This document shows, in pieces, positions 17,477-26,150 of a DNA stretch of 64,000 nt (positions within the stretch are counted from its first letter, which is position 1; every line of letters starts with the position of its first letter). The position numbers were made by a program, and so were the translations under genes. This DNA is from Spirochaetales bacterium (lineage in GTDB: Bacteria; Spirochaetota; Leptospiria; Leptospirales; Leptonemataceae): positions 408,379 to 472,378 of the forward strand of contig JACKOY010000002.1 of NCBI GenBank assembly GCA_024233935.1, in the 5' to 3' direction. Below the pieces are notes generated by a model. The model ran no database searches and was not told the origin of the DNA. It saw only the letters and a list, made by a program, of their open reading frames with translations.

Positions 17477-18118
17477 ATGCGGCTGCGCCTGGTAGAGGAC
17501 ATAAGAGCAATCAAGCGTAATGATCCCGCCTCCCGGGGGCTGGACTTTCTGCTCTATCCCTGCCTGCACGCGATGTTCAACCATCGACTGATCGCCCATC
17601 CGCTCTACCGATGCCGGCTCTTTTTCCTGTCCCGATTTTTCTCCCAGCTTTCACGCTTCTTTACGGGAATTGAAATACACCCCGGAGCCACCATTGATGG
17701 GGGGTTTTTCATCGACCATGGCATGGGGGTCGTGATCGGTGAAACCGCACGCATTGGTCCGAACTGTGTGCTGTTTCAGGGCGTGACTCTGGGCGGCACC
17801 GGGAAGCAAAAAGGCAAGCGTCACCCGTCTCTGGGCGCCAATGTCCTGGTCGGGACCAACGCAACCCTGCTGGGGCCGATTGAGGTTGGAGACAACGCCA
17901 AGATTGGGGCCGAAACGGTGGTCATCAATCGGGATATACCGGCCAATTGCACCGTGGTGGGCACCCCCGGCCGTATTGTGCGTCTGAACGGTCGCCGGGT
18001 CGAGCCTCCGGAACCCCTGCCCCTGAGCGGATATCGGCAAAGTGAGAAGCAAACGGAGTCGGAATGGGAGGCGAATTACGCCGACAACCTCCTTGACGAT
18101 ACGGCCGGCTCCCCATAG
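17477..18118 (+). CDS. cysE: Serine O-acetyltransferase
   Basis: A 213-residue cytosolic enzyme that acetylates L-serine with acetyl-CoA, the first step of cysteine synthesis. Hexapeptide left-handed beta-helix repeats run from about 60 to 175, with GIEIHPGATIDGGFFIDHG, VVIGETARIGPNCVLFQGVT and GGTGKQKGKRHPSLG. The conserved catalytic His is in FIDHG. The N-terminal helical domain is short, as in the compact bacterial/plant-like class. It starts at ATG 17477. No cysK is nearby. Confidence 0.93.
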   Translation: MRLRLVEDIRAIKRNDPASRGLDFLLYPCLHAMFNHRLIAHPLYRCRLFFLSRFFSQLSRFFTGIEIHPGATIDGGFFIDHGMGVVIGETARIGPNCVLFQGVTLGGTGKQKGKRHPSLGANVLVGTNATLLGPIEVGDNAKIGAETVVINRDIPANCTVVGTPGRIVRLNGRRVEPPEPLPLSGYRQSEKQTESEWEANYADNLLDDTAGSP

Positions 18119-18130
18119 CTTTCAAATAGC

Positions 18131-18823
18131 ATGTTGAACTTCGTTCGCGGAAGCGCCCGGGAGCCGGGCGGCAATCTGCTCGTATTTTGTCATGTACGGG
18201 GCTTTAACCCGGTTCAACCGGGCGGGAACATCATTGTCTGCAACGTCGTGGTCAGCTACGCTTCGGCCGGCCAGAAGCACTTCCCGGTCGTTGTCTTTCC
18301 GCCGTCCAGTCTGGCCGGAGAACAAGAATTTGAAGAGCTGCTGGCCCTGAATCCGCACTACGATGTCGTGCAAATCGAAACGTTCGAAATCCCGGGCGAT
18401 AGCGACGAAAACGAGTATATCAAAGAACGGCTGGATGGCTTCAACCGCTGCGTCATGGAGTACGTGGAGGTCTGCCGGGCCTCGATCCACGGTCGCGTCC
18501 AGCGCGTGCGAACCGAAGCCGGTCAACCGCTGCTGTCCGATGAAAAGTCCTCCCTGGACGCACTGGAGCAACTGCTGGAGAGCCAGGATAGGGATGGTCG
18601 CCGCATCGAATTGCGCCGCGTGCTTCGTCACATGGAGATCCACTATCCGCATTACGACGTGCGTAACCTGGAACGGGTTGTGATGTCCACGGGCTATGAA
18701 GATCCGAACGATATCAGCCGGCTCTACATCAAGAAGTTTCGCGCAATAGAACGCGAGGCCTACGAAGAGGCGGCACATCTACATGCCCGCATTCGCAGTC
18801 TCGACCCCCTGGCCGATCGATAG
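18131..18823 (+). CDS. UVR-motif protein of unknown role
   Basis: A 230-residue cytosolic protein. The last 30 residues (IKKFRAIEREAYEEAAHLHARI) match the UVR (UvrB/UvrC interaction) motif also found in McsA and some stress proteins. The rest is not recognised. An N-terminal beta-rich half contains GGNLLVFCHVRGFNP and a charged helical half follows. It starts 12 bp after cysE and 14 bp before the aldo/keto reductase gene, so these form one transcript. The UVR motif suggests protein-protein contact rather than repair. Confidence 0.7.
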   Translation: MLNFVRGSAREPGGNLLVFCHVRGFNPVQPGGNIIVCNVVVSYASAGQKHFPVVVFPPSSLAGEQEFEELLALNPHYDVVQIETFEIPGDSDENEYIKERLDGFNRCVMEYVEVCRASIHGRVQRVRTEAGQPLLSDEKSSLDALEQLLESQDRDGRRIELRRVLRHMEIHYPHYDVRNLERVVMSTGYEDPNDISRLYIKKFRAIEREAYEEAAHLHARIRSLDPLADR

Positions 18824-18837
18824 CGCACGGTCCGAAG

Positions 18838-20409
18838 ATGGACACCTACCGGGATCTGTTCCAGGGGCACAACCTCTCCGGCTTTGCAACCCCACAGGCT
18901 ACCCGATCTTTTTTTGAGACCGACGCTGCCAGCGACCAGAATCGCCTTCACAGAATGGCCGGTAAAACCGGACTCACTGTTTCGCGCATCGGATTCGGCA
19001 CGTACCGCCTGCGACGCGGCTCCCGCGAACATTTTGATGCCCTGCGCGAAGCGCTCCTGAGCGGCGTAAACGTGATCGATACGGCGGCCCACTATGGAGA
19101 TGGACAGTCGGAGTTCGTCGTGGGTCGCGTACTCAAGGAGTTGGTCGATGCAAAGCGTGTTGAGCGCGAACAAATCGTGCTCATCAGCAAGCTCGGCTAT
19201 CTACAGGGGGAAGCCCTGCGCGAATACCGCAACGGGGATATAAGCTATTCGAATGTTGTGGAGCACAGCCGGACCCGCGCTCATTGCCTGAGCCCCGATT
19301 TTCTGGAAGCACAGTTTGAAAGAACCCTGCGCCGCCTGGGTGTGGAGTGTCTCGATGTGCTTTTGCTCAGCAACCCGGAACTGCTCCAGAGCCCGGAAGA
19401 CGAACAAAGCATTGCGGCGAAGCTCGAACCGGCCTTCGCCTTTCTAGAAGAGTTACGCCGCCAGGGACGCATCACCGCGTACGGAATTAGCTCCAATGCC
19501 CTGACCCGCCCGGCTTCCGACTCGTCGGCCCTATCCCTCAGTGAAGACATTGTTCCCATTGCGCAGAACATGGGGGTCGTGGAGTTCCCCGCCAATCTGC
19601 TTGAAAATGACTTCCGGTTCTCGCGACTGAACGCGGGCGGCAATCTTAGCGAGTACATAAATTCCCGGGAGCTCTGGAGTCTTTCCAACCGACCGTTCTA
19701 CGCTTCCCACCACGATCTGGGCCTGGTCCGGTTGACGAGACTGGTCGACCCACCTCCCGATGACGGACTCAGTCAGATGGCCGAGTTCAATCGTCTGCTC
19801 AACGCGCTGGAAGAAGTGGAAAGCCGGGTGATCGACGCGTTTGCCGACCGGCGCTTCCGCTTCGACGAACGGGCTCCGGCGCCTTCCGGCATCATACGCT
19901 GCTACCAGGATAGTTTTCTTACCGTGGAGGCTTTTCACCGTTTCCTGCCGGGCATGGTCGCCGCCGAGTTTCAAAAGACCACAAACCAGCTTCTGGTACT
20001 GGCCCGGAACGAACGCCAGCACTACACCCTGGAAGCCCTCGCCCTCAGAGCCAATGGCGCCATCTCCGCCTGGGAGGACTACATCGCCGTAAAGCACCAT
20101 CGCCGCATGGAAATGGTCGAAAGCAGGCTCGCCCGGGCCGCGCCCTCTCTGGCCGACGTACCCCTGGCCGGGCAAGCCCTGCTATTTTTGCTGGGAGGCA
20201 AGGTCCCGGACACAGTGCTGGTCGGCATGCGCCGCGTCGCCTACGTACGGCAGTTGACCGGGATTCTGGCCCACGAACTGCCCCCACCGGGCGAACTCCT
20301 GCCCATGGCAACCGCCTGCGAGGACGCGATTGACGAAGCTCTGCAGGCGTCCGACGTCCAGGGGACCAGCGCAGAAACCGGCCCGGCCAGCTTCGTGCCG
20401 GAGGTCTGA
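18838..20409 (+). CDS. Long aldo/keto reductase-family protein with altered catalytic His
   Basis: A 523-residue protein whose first 330 or so residues form an aldo/keto reductase TIM barrel. LTVSRIGFGTYRL starts the barrel. Catalytic Asp81 (NVIDTAAHYGDG), Tyr86 and Lys118 (LISKLGY) are present. The position of the usual active-site His (L.H.P after the fourth strand) is Ser178 (LDVLLLSNPE). About 190 extra helical residues follow the barrel, well beyond the normal 300-350, with an Asp/Glu-rich end. The start is ATG 18838. Reductase activity is plausible but unproven given the substitution. Confidence 0.8.
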   Translation: MDTYRDLFQGHNLSGFATPQATRSFFETDAASDQNRLHRMAGKTGLTVSRIGFGTYRLRRGSREHFDALREALLSGVNVIDTAAHYGDGQSEFVVGRVLKELVDAKRVEREQIVLISKLGYLQGEALREYRNGDISYSNVVEHSRTRAHCLSPDFLEAQFERTLRRLGVECLDVLLLSNPELLQSPEDEQSIAAKLEPAFAFLEELRRQGRITAYGISSNALTRPASDSSALSLSEDIVPIAQNMGVVEFPANLLENDFRFSRLNAGGNLSEYINSRELWSLSNRPFYASHHDLGLVRLTRLVDPPPDDGLSQMAEFNRLLNALEEVESRVIDAFADRRFRFDERAPAPSGIIRCYQDSFLTVEAFHRFLPGMVAAEFQKTTNQLLVLARNERQHYTLEALALRANGAISAWEDYIAVKHHRRMEMVESRLARAAPSLADVPLAGQALLFLLGGKVPDTVLVGMRRVAYVRQLTGILAHELPPPGELLPMATACEDAIDEALQASDVQGTSAETGPASFVPEV

Positions 20410-20461
20410 GGCGGGATTATTCTTGCCAGCCGACCCACCCCGGAGGATACACCTCAAGGCT

Positions 20462-20683
20462 ATGATTTCCGAAAAACGCATGCAGTTGCTGGATCAGTAC
20501 AACAAGGCTCTGGCGCTGTACAAAGAACGCAAGTGGCAGGAAGCCCTGAACGAATTCAAGAAGGCCCTCGAGATCGACCCCGAGGACGGTCCTTCGGGCC
20601 TGTACCTGGAGCGTGCCCAGGAATATCTCAAAAATCCGCCCGGAGCGGATTGGGACGGGGTCTTCGTCATGAAGACCAAATAG
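20462..20683 (+). CDS. TPR-like mini-protein resembling a cyclase C-terminal tail
   Basis: A 73-residue protein. A single TPR-type helix pair (residues 8-55: YNKALALYKERKWQEALNEF, then ALEIDPEDGPSGLYLERA) is followed by NPPGADWDGVFVMKTK. The closing motif NPPxxDWDGVF also ends the Cache cyclase at 2632. Here it occurs without a catalytic domain, so it is either a free-standing interaction module or a detached tail. ATG 20462 fits the motif spacing, and the bactofilin gene starts at the base after its stop. Confidence 0.75.
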   Translation: MISEKRMQLLDQYNKALALYKERKWQEALNEFKKALEIDPEDGPSGLYLERAQEYLKNPPGADWDGVFVMKTK

Positions 20684-21064
20684 ATGGCCCGAAAGCGCGA
20701 AACAGGGCTGGCCGACATCACAGAGGCGGGCAGCGTATCGACAGTGCTGGGCCGCGAGACCAGCTTCCAGGGTGTGCTCGAATTCAGTCGGCCGCTTTTG
20801 ATCAACGGCAGTTTTGAAGGCGAGATCATCACCGAAGGAGTGCTTCTGGTCGGCGAAGGCGCTGAGGTCCGCGCCAATATCCGGGCCGGCACCGTGGTGG
20901 TCGGCGGGCGGGTCACCGGAAACATCGAAGCACGCACCCGGCTGGAAATGTTGCGGACCGGCCAGGTGCTCGGAAACGTCAAAACTGCAAAGCTGCAAAT
21001 CGCCGACGGCGTGATCTTTGACGGCAATTGCGAAATGATCGATCCTCAGCCCAGCAAAGCCTGA
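20684..21064 (+). CDS. Bactofilin family cytoskeletal protein
   Basis: A 126-residue protein with the bactofilin (DUF583) beta-helix core (about 20-112). The repeating turns include TSFQGVLEFSRPLLINGSFEG, EGVLLVGEGAEVRANIR and TVVVGGRVTGNIEA. Bactofilins polymerise without nucleotide and scaffold cell-shape and envelope enzymes. Short unstructured ends flank the core, as is typical. ATG 20684 directly abuts the stop of the 73-residue gene, so the two are probably coupled. Its 3' end overlaps the converging glycosyltransferase gene by 19 bp. Confidence 0.9.
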   Translation: MARKRETGLADITEAGSVSTVLGRETSFQGVLEFSRPLLINGSFEGEIITEGVLLVGEGAEVRANIRAGTVVVGGRVTGNIEARTRLEMLRTGQVLGNVKTAKLQIADGVIFDGNCEMIDPQPSKA

Positions 21065-22191
21065 AACGCCTCCAGATGCGCGCGCGCGGTGCGCTCCCAG
21101 GACCAGACGCGGGTCGGAAAGCGGACGCGACGCAATCGTCCTGTACGCAAACGCCCGGCGTAGTCTAACAACGCCTCTTTCCAGGCGCCTACGCTGGTGG
21201 CCGGCAGGTAACGCGCCATTTCACCGCCAATCTCGTGAAAGCAGGGAATGTCCGAAGCGAGCGCCGGGCAGCCGTTGCACAGGGCTTCCAACAGCGAAAG
21301 ACCGAAGCCTTCGTAGAGTGAAGGGATACAGAAGAAGGCCGCCCGCCGGTACAGAGCGTCGATTTGGGCATCACTGAGATTCTCAAGCACCGTGCAAGGC
21401 CAACCCCTGGATTGGTAGCCTTGCAACCGCGCGAAGAACTCCGGACTCTCCCAGCCCCGCCGACCGGCGATGACCAACGGAAGCTTCAGGCCCTCCTGCC
21501 AGGCCTGGTAGTGAGCATCTATCAGCGTGCCGTAGTTCTTGCGCGGCTCCAGAGTTGAGACCGCAAAAATGAAATTGTGCCGCGGCGTAAAACCAAGCCG
21601 CGCCTTGAGTTGTGCGGTCACAGCCGCCGGCTTTTTTTCCGCCGCCCGTTTTTCGTAGCCCAGCAGGCACAGCCCCGACTGCTCCGGAGGGTAGTCGAAC
21701 TGCTTGATCATGGCCTGACGCGTCTGATCCGAGATCGAAAGGATGCGACCGGCCCGGGACACGCTCATGGACTGCACCAGACGCTGTTGGAGCCTTGCCA
21801 GGGGACGCATGGCGGCGGGAAACAAATAGAGCACCAGATCGTAATAGGTTAGCACCGTCGGAAGGCGCCGTGGCAGAAAGGGCGGCAAAACCTGCTGGGA
21901 CCCCCAGAACAGGTCGATGGCGTTGCGTCGCAGGTAGAGCGGCAGACTGAGATTGAACCAGAGCCCTGCCCGGCGACTGGTCCAGCCCGAGCCCTGCACC
22001 CAGGAACAGTTCTTCAGGGCCACCACTTCGTCAAAATCCGGATGCCAGGCACGGCTGGCAAAGAGGTGAAAGTGAAAACGATCGGGCTCTGGAAAATGCA
22101 AAAGCACTCGCGAAATGACCCGCGCCACCCCGGAAAGGCTGCTGGTCAAAGGGCGTGCATCGAGCCCGATGTGATAGATGCGTCCGCTCAA
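21046..22191 (-). CDS. Glycosyltransferase family 4 (GT-B)
   Basis: A 381-residue cytosolic or membrane-associated GT-B enzyme. The N-terminal acceptor half begins IYHIGLDARPLTSSLSGVAR. The donor half has the STLEPRKN loop and the retaining-GT EX7E motif in PSLYEGFGLSLLEALCNGCP. It resembles mannosyl/glucosyl-transferases of polysaccharide synthesis. The sugar and acceptor are unknown. The start is a TTG at 22191 overlapping the hfq stop (TTGA), so translation is probably coupled to hfq. Confidence 0.88.
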   Translation of the reverse strand: MSGRIYHIGLDARPLTSSLSGVARVISRVLLHFPEPDRFHFHLFASRAWHPDFDEVVALKNCSWVQGSGWTSRRAGLWFNLSLPLYLRRNAIDLFWGSQQVLPPFLPRRLPTVLTYYDLVLYLFPAAMRPLARLQQRLVQSMSVSRAGRILSISDQTRQAMIKQFDYPPEQSGLCLLGYEKRAAEKKPAAVTAQLKARLGFTPRHNFIFAVSTLEPRKNYGTLIDAHYQAWQEGLKLPLVIAGRRGWESPEFFARLQGYQSRGWPCTVLENLSDAQIDALYRRAAFFCIPSLYEGFGLSLLEALCNGCPALASDIPCFHEIGGEMARYLPATSVGAWKEALLDYAGRLRTGRLRRVRFPTRVWSWERTARAHLEAFQALLG

Positions 22192-22439
22192 CGGCTCTGG
22201 GGAGGAGCGCCCCGTCGGGTCGGTCCAGGCAGGCGGGCCGGAAACAGGGACGTGGTCGAGTGCTTGTAGATCAGCGTGCGGTTCTTCTCGGTTTCCAGGA
22301 GAATGGTAAAGGTGTCATGCGCCATCACGCGACCGCGAATATGCACGCCGTTCTTGAGGTAGATGGTCAACGCCCGGCCCTTCTGAGCGGCGAAATCGAG
22401 AATGCGATCCTGCTGGGCCTGCTGCCGGGTGTGAGGCAT
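22188..22439 (-). CDS. hfq: RNA chaperone Hfq
   Basis: An 83-residue Sm-like protein that forms a hexameric ring and pairs small RNAs with mRNAs. Sm1 is present (QDRILDFAAQKGRALTIYLK, then NGVHIRGRVMAHDTF). Sm2 has the diagnostic YKH in LIYKHSTTSLFPAR. The tail after Sm2 is short and ends in a Pro/Arg-rich stretch. ATG 22439 puts the usual short leader before Sm1; the frame is also open upstream to 22487. It is followed by an overlapping glycosyltransferase gene rather than the frequent partners miaA or hflX. Confidence 0.88.
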   Translation of the reverse strand: MPHTRQQAQQDRILDFAAQKGRALTIYLKNGVHIRGRVMAHDTFTILLETEKNRTLIYKHSTTSLFPARLPGPTRRGAPPQSR

Positions 22440-22483
22440 GATCTGACTTGCAGATACAGGGCTTCGTTTACAATCACTTTTGG

Positions 22484-23365
22484 TCAATCGTAGCTGTGGC
22501 GGGGGCGAATATCGCGGGACCGTAAGTAGCGGAGCATCTCGTTTACCAGATGTTCCGGACCGGCGATCATGCCGTAGCTACGCAAAGACTCACGGTCGAA
22601 GCGGTTGGGCTCCCCACCTTCGATTTCGATCGCCTGGCCACCGGGTCGGCTCAGTACCAGCCCCACTCCCCCACAGATGTCCCAATCGTTTTTGGGATTC
22701 AAGCTCACGATCATGTCACAGTCCCCCGCCGCCAGCAAAGCCAGCTTGCGGGCAATCGATCCCTGGGCCACGAACTGAAAACCCATGTCCGGGTCCTCCT
22801 GGAGGGGCGCAAACAACCCCTTTCGAAACTCGCTACGACTCACGTAGATGCGTGCTCCCTTCAGGCTCCCCGTTTCCGGAAAGGCACCGATGGCACTCTC
22901 CTGAATAAGACCGTCGTCCTGCTCTTGATTGTAGCGCAGTTCCCGGAGCCCGGCGCCCTGCACGCCCAGCAACAGCCGGCCTTCGGCCGGCAGGATCACG
23001 CCACCGAGCACCGCCCGCCCGCCCCGACTGAGCCCCGCCGAGACAGAAAATTCGGGCATGCCTTCGACGAATTCGCGCGTCCCATCGATGGGGTCCACGA
23101 TCCAGACATCCCGGCGCTCAAGCCTGGATCGATCGTCGGTGTTCTCTTCGGAAAGCCAGCCGGCTTCGGGATCCGCTTCGGAAAGCGCGCCGCGCAGCAC
23201 TTCGTTTGCGGCCAGATCGGCGGACGTAAGCGGGCCGGCCTTGCCTTTGCTGGAAACGTCGAAGTCCCGGTCCCGAAAAAGCGGGTACACGACCCGGGCG
23301 GCCCGCAGAAGGGCCTCTTTTAGTTTTTCCTGAAGCGGCGCCAGATCGGGCTGTGGGGGTTGCAA
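22484..23365 (-). CDS. Inositol monophosphatase/CysQ-family phosphatase
   Basis: A 293-residue metal-dependent phosphatase. Family motifs are the metal-binding SEENTDD region, WIVDPIDGTREFVEG (DPIDGT core) and NDWDICGGVGLV (WDxxxG). The DPIDGTREF form is typical of 3'(2'),5'-bisphosphate nucleotidases (CysQ), which clear PAP from sulfate assimilation, but inositol phosphatase cannot be excluded. The start is the TTG at 23365, as no ATG or GTG precedes the conserved region in frame. It is 14 bp after the preceding exported-protein gene. Confidence 0.85.
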   Translation of the reverse strand: MQPPQPDLAPLQEKLKEALLRAARVVYPLFRDRDFDVSSKGKAGPLTSADLAANEVLRGALSEADPEAGWLSEENTDDRSRLERRDVWIVDPIDGTREFVEGMPEFSVSAGLSRGGRAVLGGVILPAEGRLLLGVQGAGLRELRYNQEQDDGLIQESAIGAFPETGSLKGARIYVSRSEFRKGLFAPLQEDPDMGFQFVAQGSIARKLALLAAGDCDMIVSLNPKNDWDICGGVGLVLSRPGGQAIEIEGGEPNRFDRESLRSYGMIAGPEHLVNEMLRYLRSRDIRPRHSYD

Positions 23366-23379
23366 AGAACTCAGGGTCG

Positions 23380-23811
23380 CTACTGTCCCTGATTGGCAGC
23401 CGGAGTTGGCGACTGGATATCCAGATCGTCGGTGATTTCCAGAAACTTCTCGCTGATAGGTCCCTGAACAAAGAGACGCGGATCGCGCTGGAACTCGTAC
23501 AGGACCAGGTAGGTTTTGAACTTCACGTAGTAGGTCGTGACCGTCGCGCGTTCGTACAAAAGGGATTCGTTATTGAGTCCGTCCAGTTTGTCGTCCAGTT
23601 CGGTATAAAACCGGTTGCGCATGGAACGGGTCAGAGCGCGTAGCAGGTTTTCCTCAAGCCGCGCCTGCATGGTCTCTTCGCTGACCTGACGATTGTGAAT
23701 CGCCTGCAGCACAGCACGGAACTCATCGCGCAGGCCCTCCTGTTCTCCGGCAAAGAGCGCAGGTGAGAGCAAAAACGCGCAAAAAGCGAGCATCACAGAC
23801 AGTCGTTTCAT
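23380..23811 (-). CDS. Small exported protein, unrecognised
   Basis: A 143-residue protein with a signal peptide (MKRLSVMLAFCAFLLSPALFAG) and a helical, charged mature part (for example LEENLLRALTRSMRNRFYTEL). It ends in a flexible SPTPAANQGQ tail. No family is recognised. ATG 23811 gives a standard signal peptide. It lies between the helicase and phosphatase genes in the long minus-strand run. Confidence 0.7.
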   Translation of the reverse strand: MKRLSVMLAFCAFLLSPALFAGEQEGLRDEFRAVLQAIHNRQVSEETMQARLEENLLRALTRSMRNRFYTELDDKLDGLNNESLLYERATVTTYYVKFKTYLVLYEFQRDPRLFVQGPISEKFLEITDDLDIQSPTPAANQGQ

Positions 23812-23906
23812 TACAGAGTTCCTCGGTCCGGGCACATCAAGCGTATACTGTGCTTTGTTACGGCATTTCGGTCCACAGAATTTAGCCGACGCGCGTCAAA
23901 AAAGGG

Positions 23907-26120
23907 TCAGGAACCCGTTTCCCGTTCGAGCGGCGTATAGCGGGCCAGAAACGCCCGTTCGTTGCGCTCCTCATCGGAATCAAACGCGATCGCCAGCTTC
24001 TGCCCGGCCACGGTGTTCTCCACCGTGCGAATCGTGCCCGGGCCGTAGCGCGCGTGGCGCACACGTTCTCCCGCCCGATAATTCTCCGGGCGGGCTTCCT
24101 CTTTCCAGGCGATGCGCCCCATGCCGGCCGCCGCCCGCGGGGCGCCCGATCCTCTCACCGGCGGGTTCGAAAAGACTCCCGGTTCGAGCTCCTCCAGAAA
24201 ACGCGACGGCAAGCGATCCTGATAAGAACCGAACACGCGGCGACGGCGACAGGCGCTCAGAAACAATTGGTCCCGCGCGCGTGTAATGCCCACGTACAGC
24301 AGGCGCCTTTCCTCTTCGGTATTGCCTTCATCAACCGAAAGGGAGTGCGGCAGGTAGCCTTCTTCAAAGCCGGTCAGAAAAACGATTGGATACTCAAGGC
24401 CTTTGGCATTGTGCAGGGTCATGAGAAAAACCCCCGGTTCGCTCGCCTCCCCTTCAACGCTCGTTTCCAGACTGACGGTTTGCAGGAACTCCGCCAGGTC
24501 CGCGCGGGCTTCCGGCCCCCGGGATGCGCGCTCCTCCTCAAAGGAACGCATGGAACCGATCAGTTCATACAGGTTGTCGATACGCCCGGGCGCGTCGGGA
24601 GACGTGTCGGCCCGAAGCATTTGCAGGTAACCGGTTCGGTCCAGAACACTTTCGGCGAGTTCCGAGGGCGCACTGCCCAGCCGGGCCGCTGCGCTCCATT
24701 CTTCGAGCAACTGCCCCAATGTTTGCACCTTTCGGTAACCGCGCAGGTTGGGCACCTGGTCGGCTGCCTCCAGGATTGAAGCCAACGGCTGGCCCTTTTG
24801 AATCGCATGATTGCGAAGTCGATCCAGCCCGACGTTTCCCAGCCCGCGGGGCGGCACGTTGATGATGCGCTCCAGGCTCAGGTCGTCGGCCGGATTCACA
24901 ATCACCTGCAGGTAGGCTAACAGATCTTTGATCTCTTTGCGTTCGTAGAAACGAATATCACCCACCAGAAGATAAGGCACGCCGGCTTCCCGCAGCGCCG
25001 ATTCGAACACCCGTGACTGCGCATTCGTACGATAAAACACGGCCATGTCGGCGTAGCTGTAGCCCCGGGAACGCAGACTCTGTAGACGGCTTACGACGCT
25101 TCGCGCTTCGCTTTCGTCATCGGGAAACGCCTGGTACTCCAGGTGGGCACCCTCTTCCCGGGTCGTAAAAAGAGTTTTGGCGCGGCGCTGCTCGTTATTT
25201 TTGATCACACTGTTGGCGGCCGAAAGAATGCGCGCGGTGCTGCGGTAGTTTTCTTCCAGGCGCAGAACCTTTGCCGATCCGTAATCCTTTTCAAATTCGA
25301 GAATGTTCGCAATGTTTGCGCCGCGCCAGGAGTAAATCGACTGATCGTCGTCACCGACGACCATGATGTTCTCGTGGTTGCGGGCGATCAATCTACCGAG
25401 CATGTACTGGGCATGATTCGTATCCTGATATTCATCAATCATGAAGTACTGCCATAACCTCTGGTATTTCTCCAGCACTTCGGAATTGCTCTCGAGAAGG
25501 CTCACTGTTTCGAAAAGCAGGTCGCCAAAATCAACGGCATTGATCGCACGCAGGCGCTTGATGTATTCGGGGTAGACCCGGGCAACAGCGCGGGTATAAA
25601 AGTCGTCCGCTTCACGAGCATACTCCGCTGGCCCGACCAACGCGTCCCGGGCCTGGTTGATACGATGAGCAATGGCTGCCGGACTGATTCCGTCCCCTTC
25701 AATACGCCACTCTTTGAGGATCGCCTTGAGCACGGTGTTCTGTCCGCTGGTGTCTATGACGCTGAATCCGGAACGCAGCCCGGCGGCTTCGGCATTCCGG
25801 GACAGAATGTGCAGCCCCAGGGAATGGAACGTCCGCACGAAAACCTCGCTACCCAGAGGACCCATCAGTTGCGAAAGCCGTTCTCGCATTTCCTGAGCGG
25901 CCTTGTTGGTAAAGGTTACAGCAGCGACGTTGTAGGCGCGCACATCGCGCAACCGCACCAGGTAGGCGATGCGGTGAGTGATAACCCGGGTCTTTCCCGA
26001 ACCGGCGCCCGCAACGATCAAAAGCGGGCCCCGATCGTGTAGGACCGCTTCGCGCTGGACCGGATTCAGCCCTTCCAAAAGCTCGCTTTCGATGCGCTCT
26101 TTGAGTGCCTGCGGTATCAT
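23907..26120 (-). CDS. UvrD/PcrA-type superfamily 1 DNA helicase
   Basis: A 737-residue 3'-5' ATP-dependent helicase of repair and replication restart. All SF1A motifs are visible: Walker A VAGAGSGKTRVITHRI, the DEYQDTN box, GDDDQSIYSWRGANI, the NYRST arginine segment, the AKGLEYPIVFLTGFEEG motif and ERRLLYVGITRARDQLFLS. The C-terminus ends in a small Tudor-like domain (GERVRHARYGPGTIRTVEN) that in PcrA/UvrD contacts RNA polymerase. Length is normal for the family. uvrD and pcrA cannot be told apart here. Confidence 0.95.
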   Translation of the reverse strand: MIPQALKERIESELLEGLNPVQREAVLHDRGPLLIVAGAGSGKTRVITHRIAYLVRLRDVRAYNVAAVTFTNKAAQEMRERLSQLMGPLGSEVFVRTFHSLGLHILSRNAEAAGLRSGFSVIDTSGQNTVLKAILKEWRIEGDGISPAAIAHRINQARDALVGPAEYAREADDFYTRAVARVYPEYIKRLRAINAVDFGDLLFETVSLLESNSEVLEKYQRLWQYFMIDEYQDTNHAQYMLGRLIARNHENIMVVGDDDQSIYSWRGANIANILEFEKDYGSAKVLRLEENYRSTARILSAANSVIKNNEQRRAKTLFTTREEGAHLEYQAFPDDESEARSVVSRLQSLRSRGYSYADMAVFYRTNAQSRVFESALREAGVPYLLVGDIRFYERKEIKDLLAYLQVIVNPADDLSLERIINVPPRGLGNVGLDRLRNHAIQKGQPLASILEAADQVPNLRGYRKVQTLGQLLEEWSAAARLGSAPSELAESVLDRTGYLQMLRADTSPDAPGRIDNLYELIGSMRSFEEERASRGPEARADLAEFLQTVSLETSVEGEASEPGVFLMTLHNAKGLEYPIVFLTGFEEGYLPHSLSVDEGNTEEERRLLYVGITRARDQLFLSACRRRRVFGSYQDRLPSRFLEELEPGVFSNPPVRGSGAPRAAAGMGRIAWKEEARPENYRAGERVRHARYGPGTIRTVENTVAGQKLAIAFDSDEERNERAFLARYTPLERETGS

Positions 26121-26150
26121 TTGATCATCTGGTCCCCGGGAACCGCCGGT

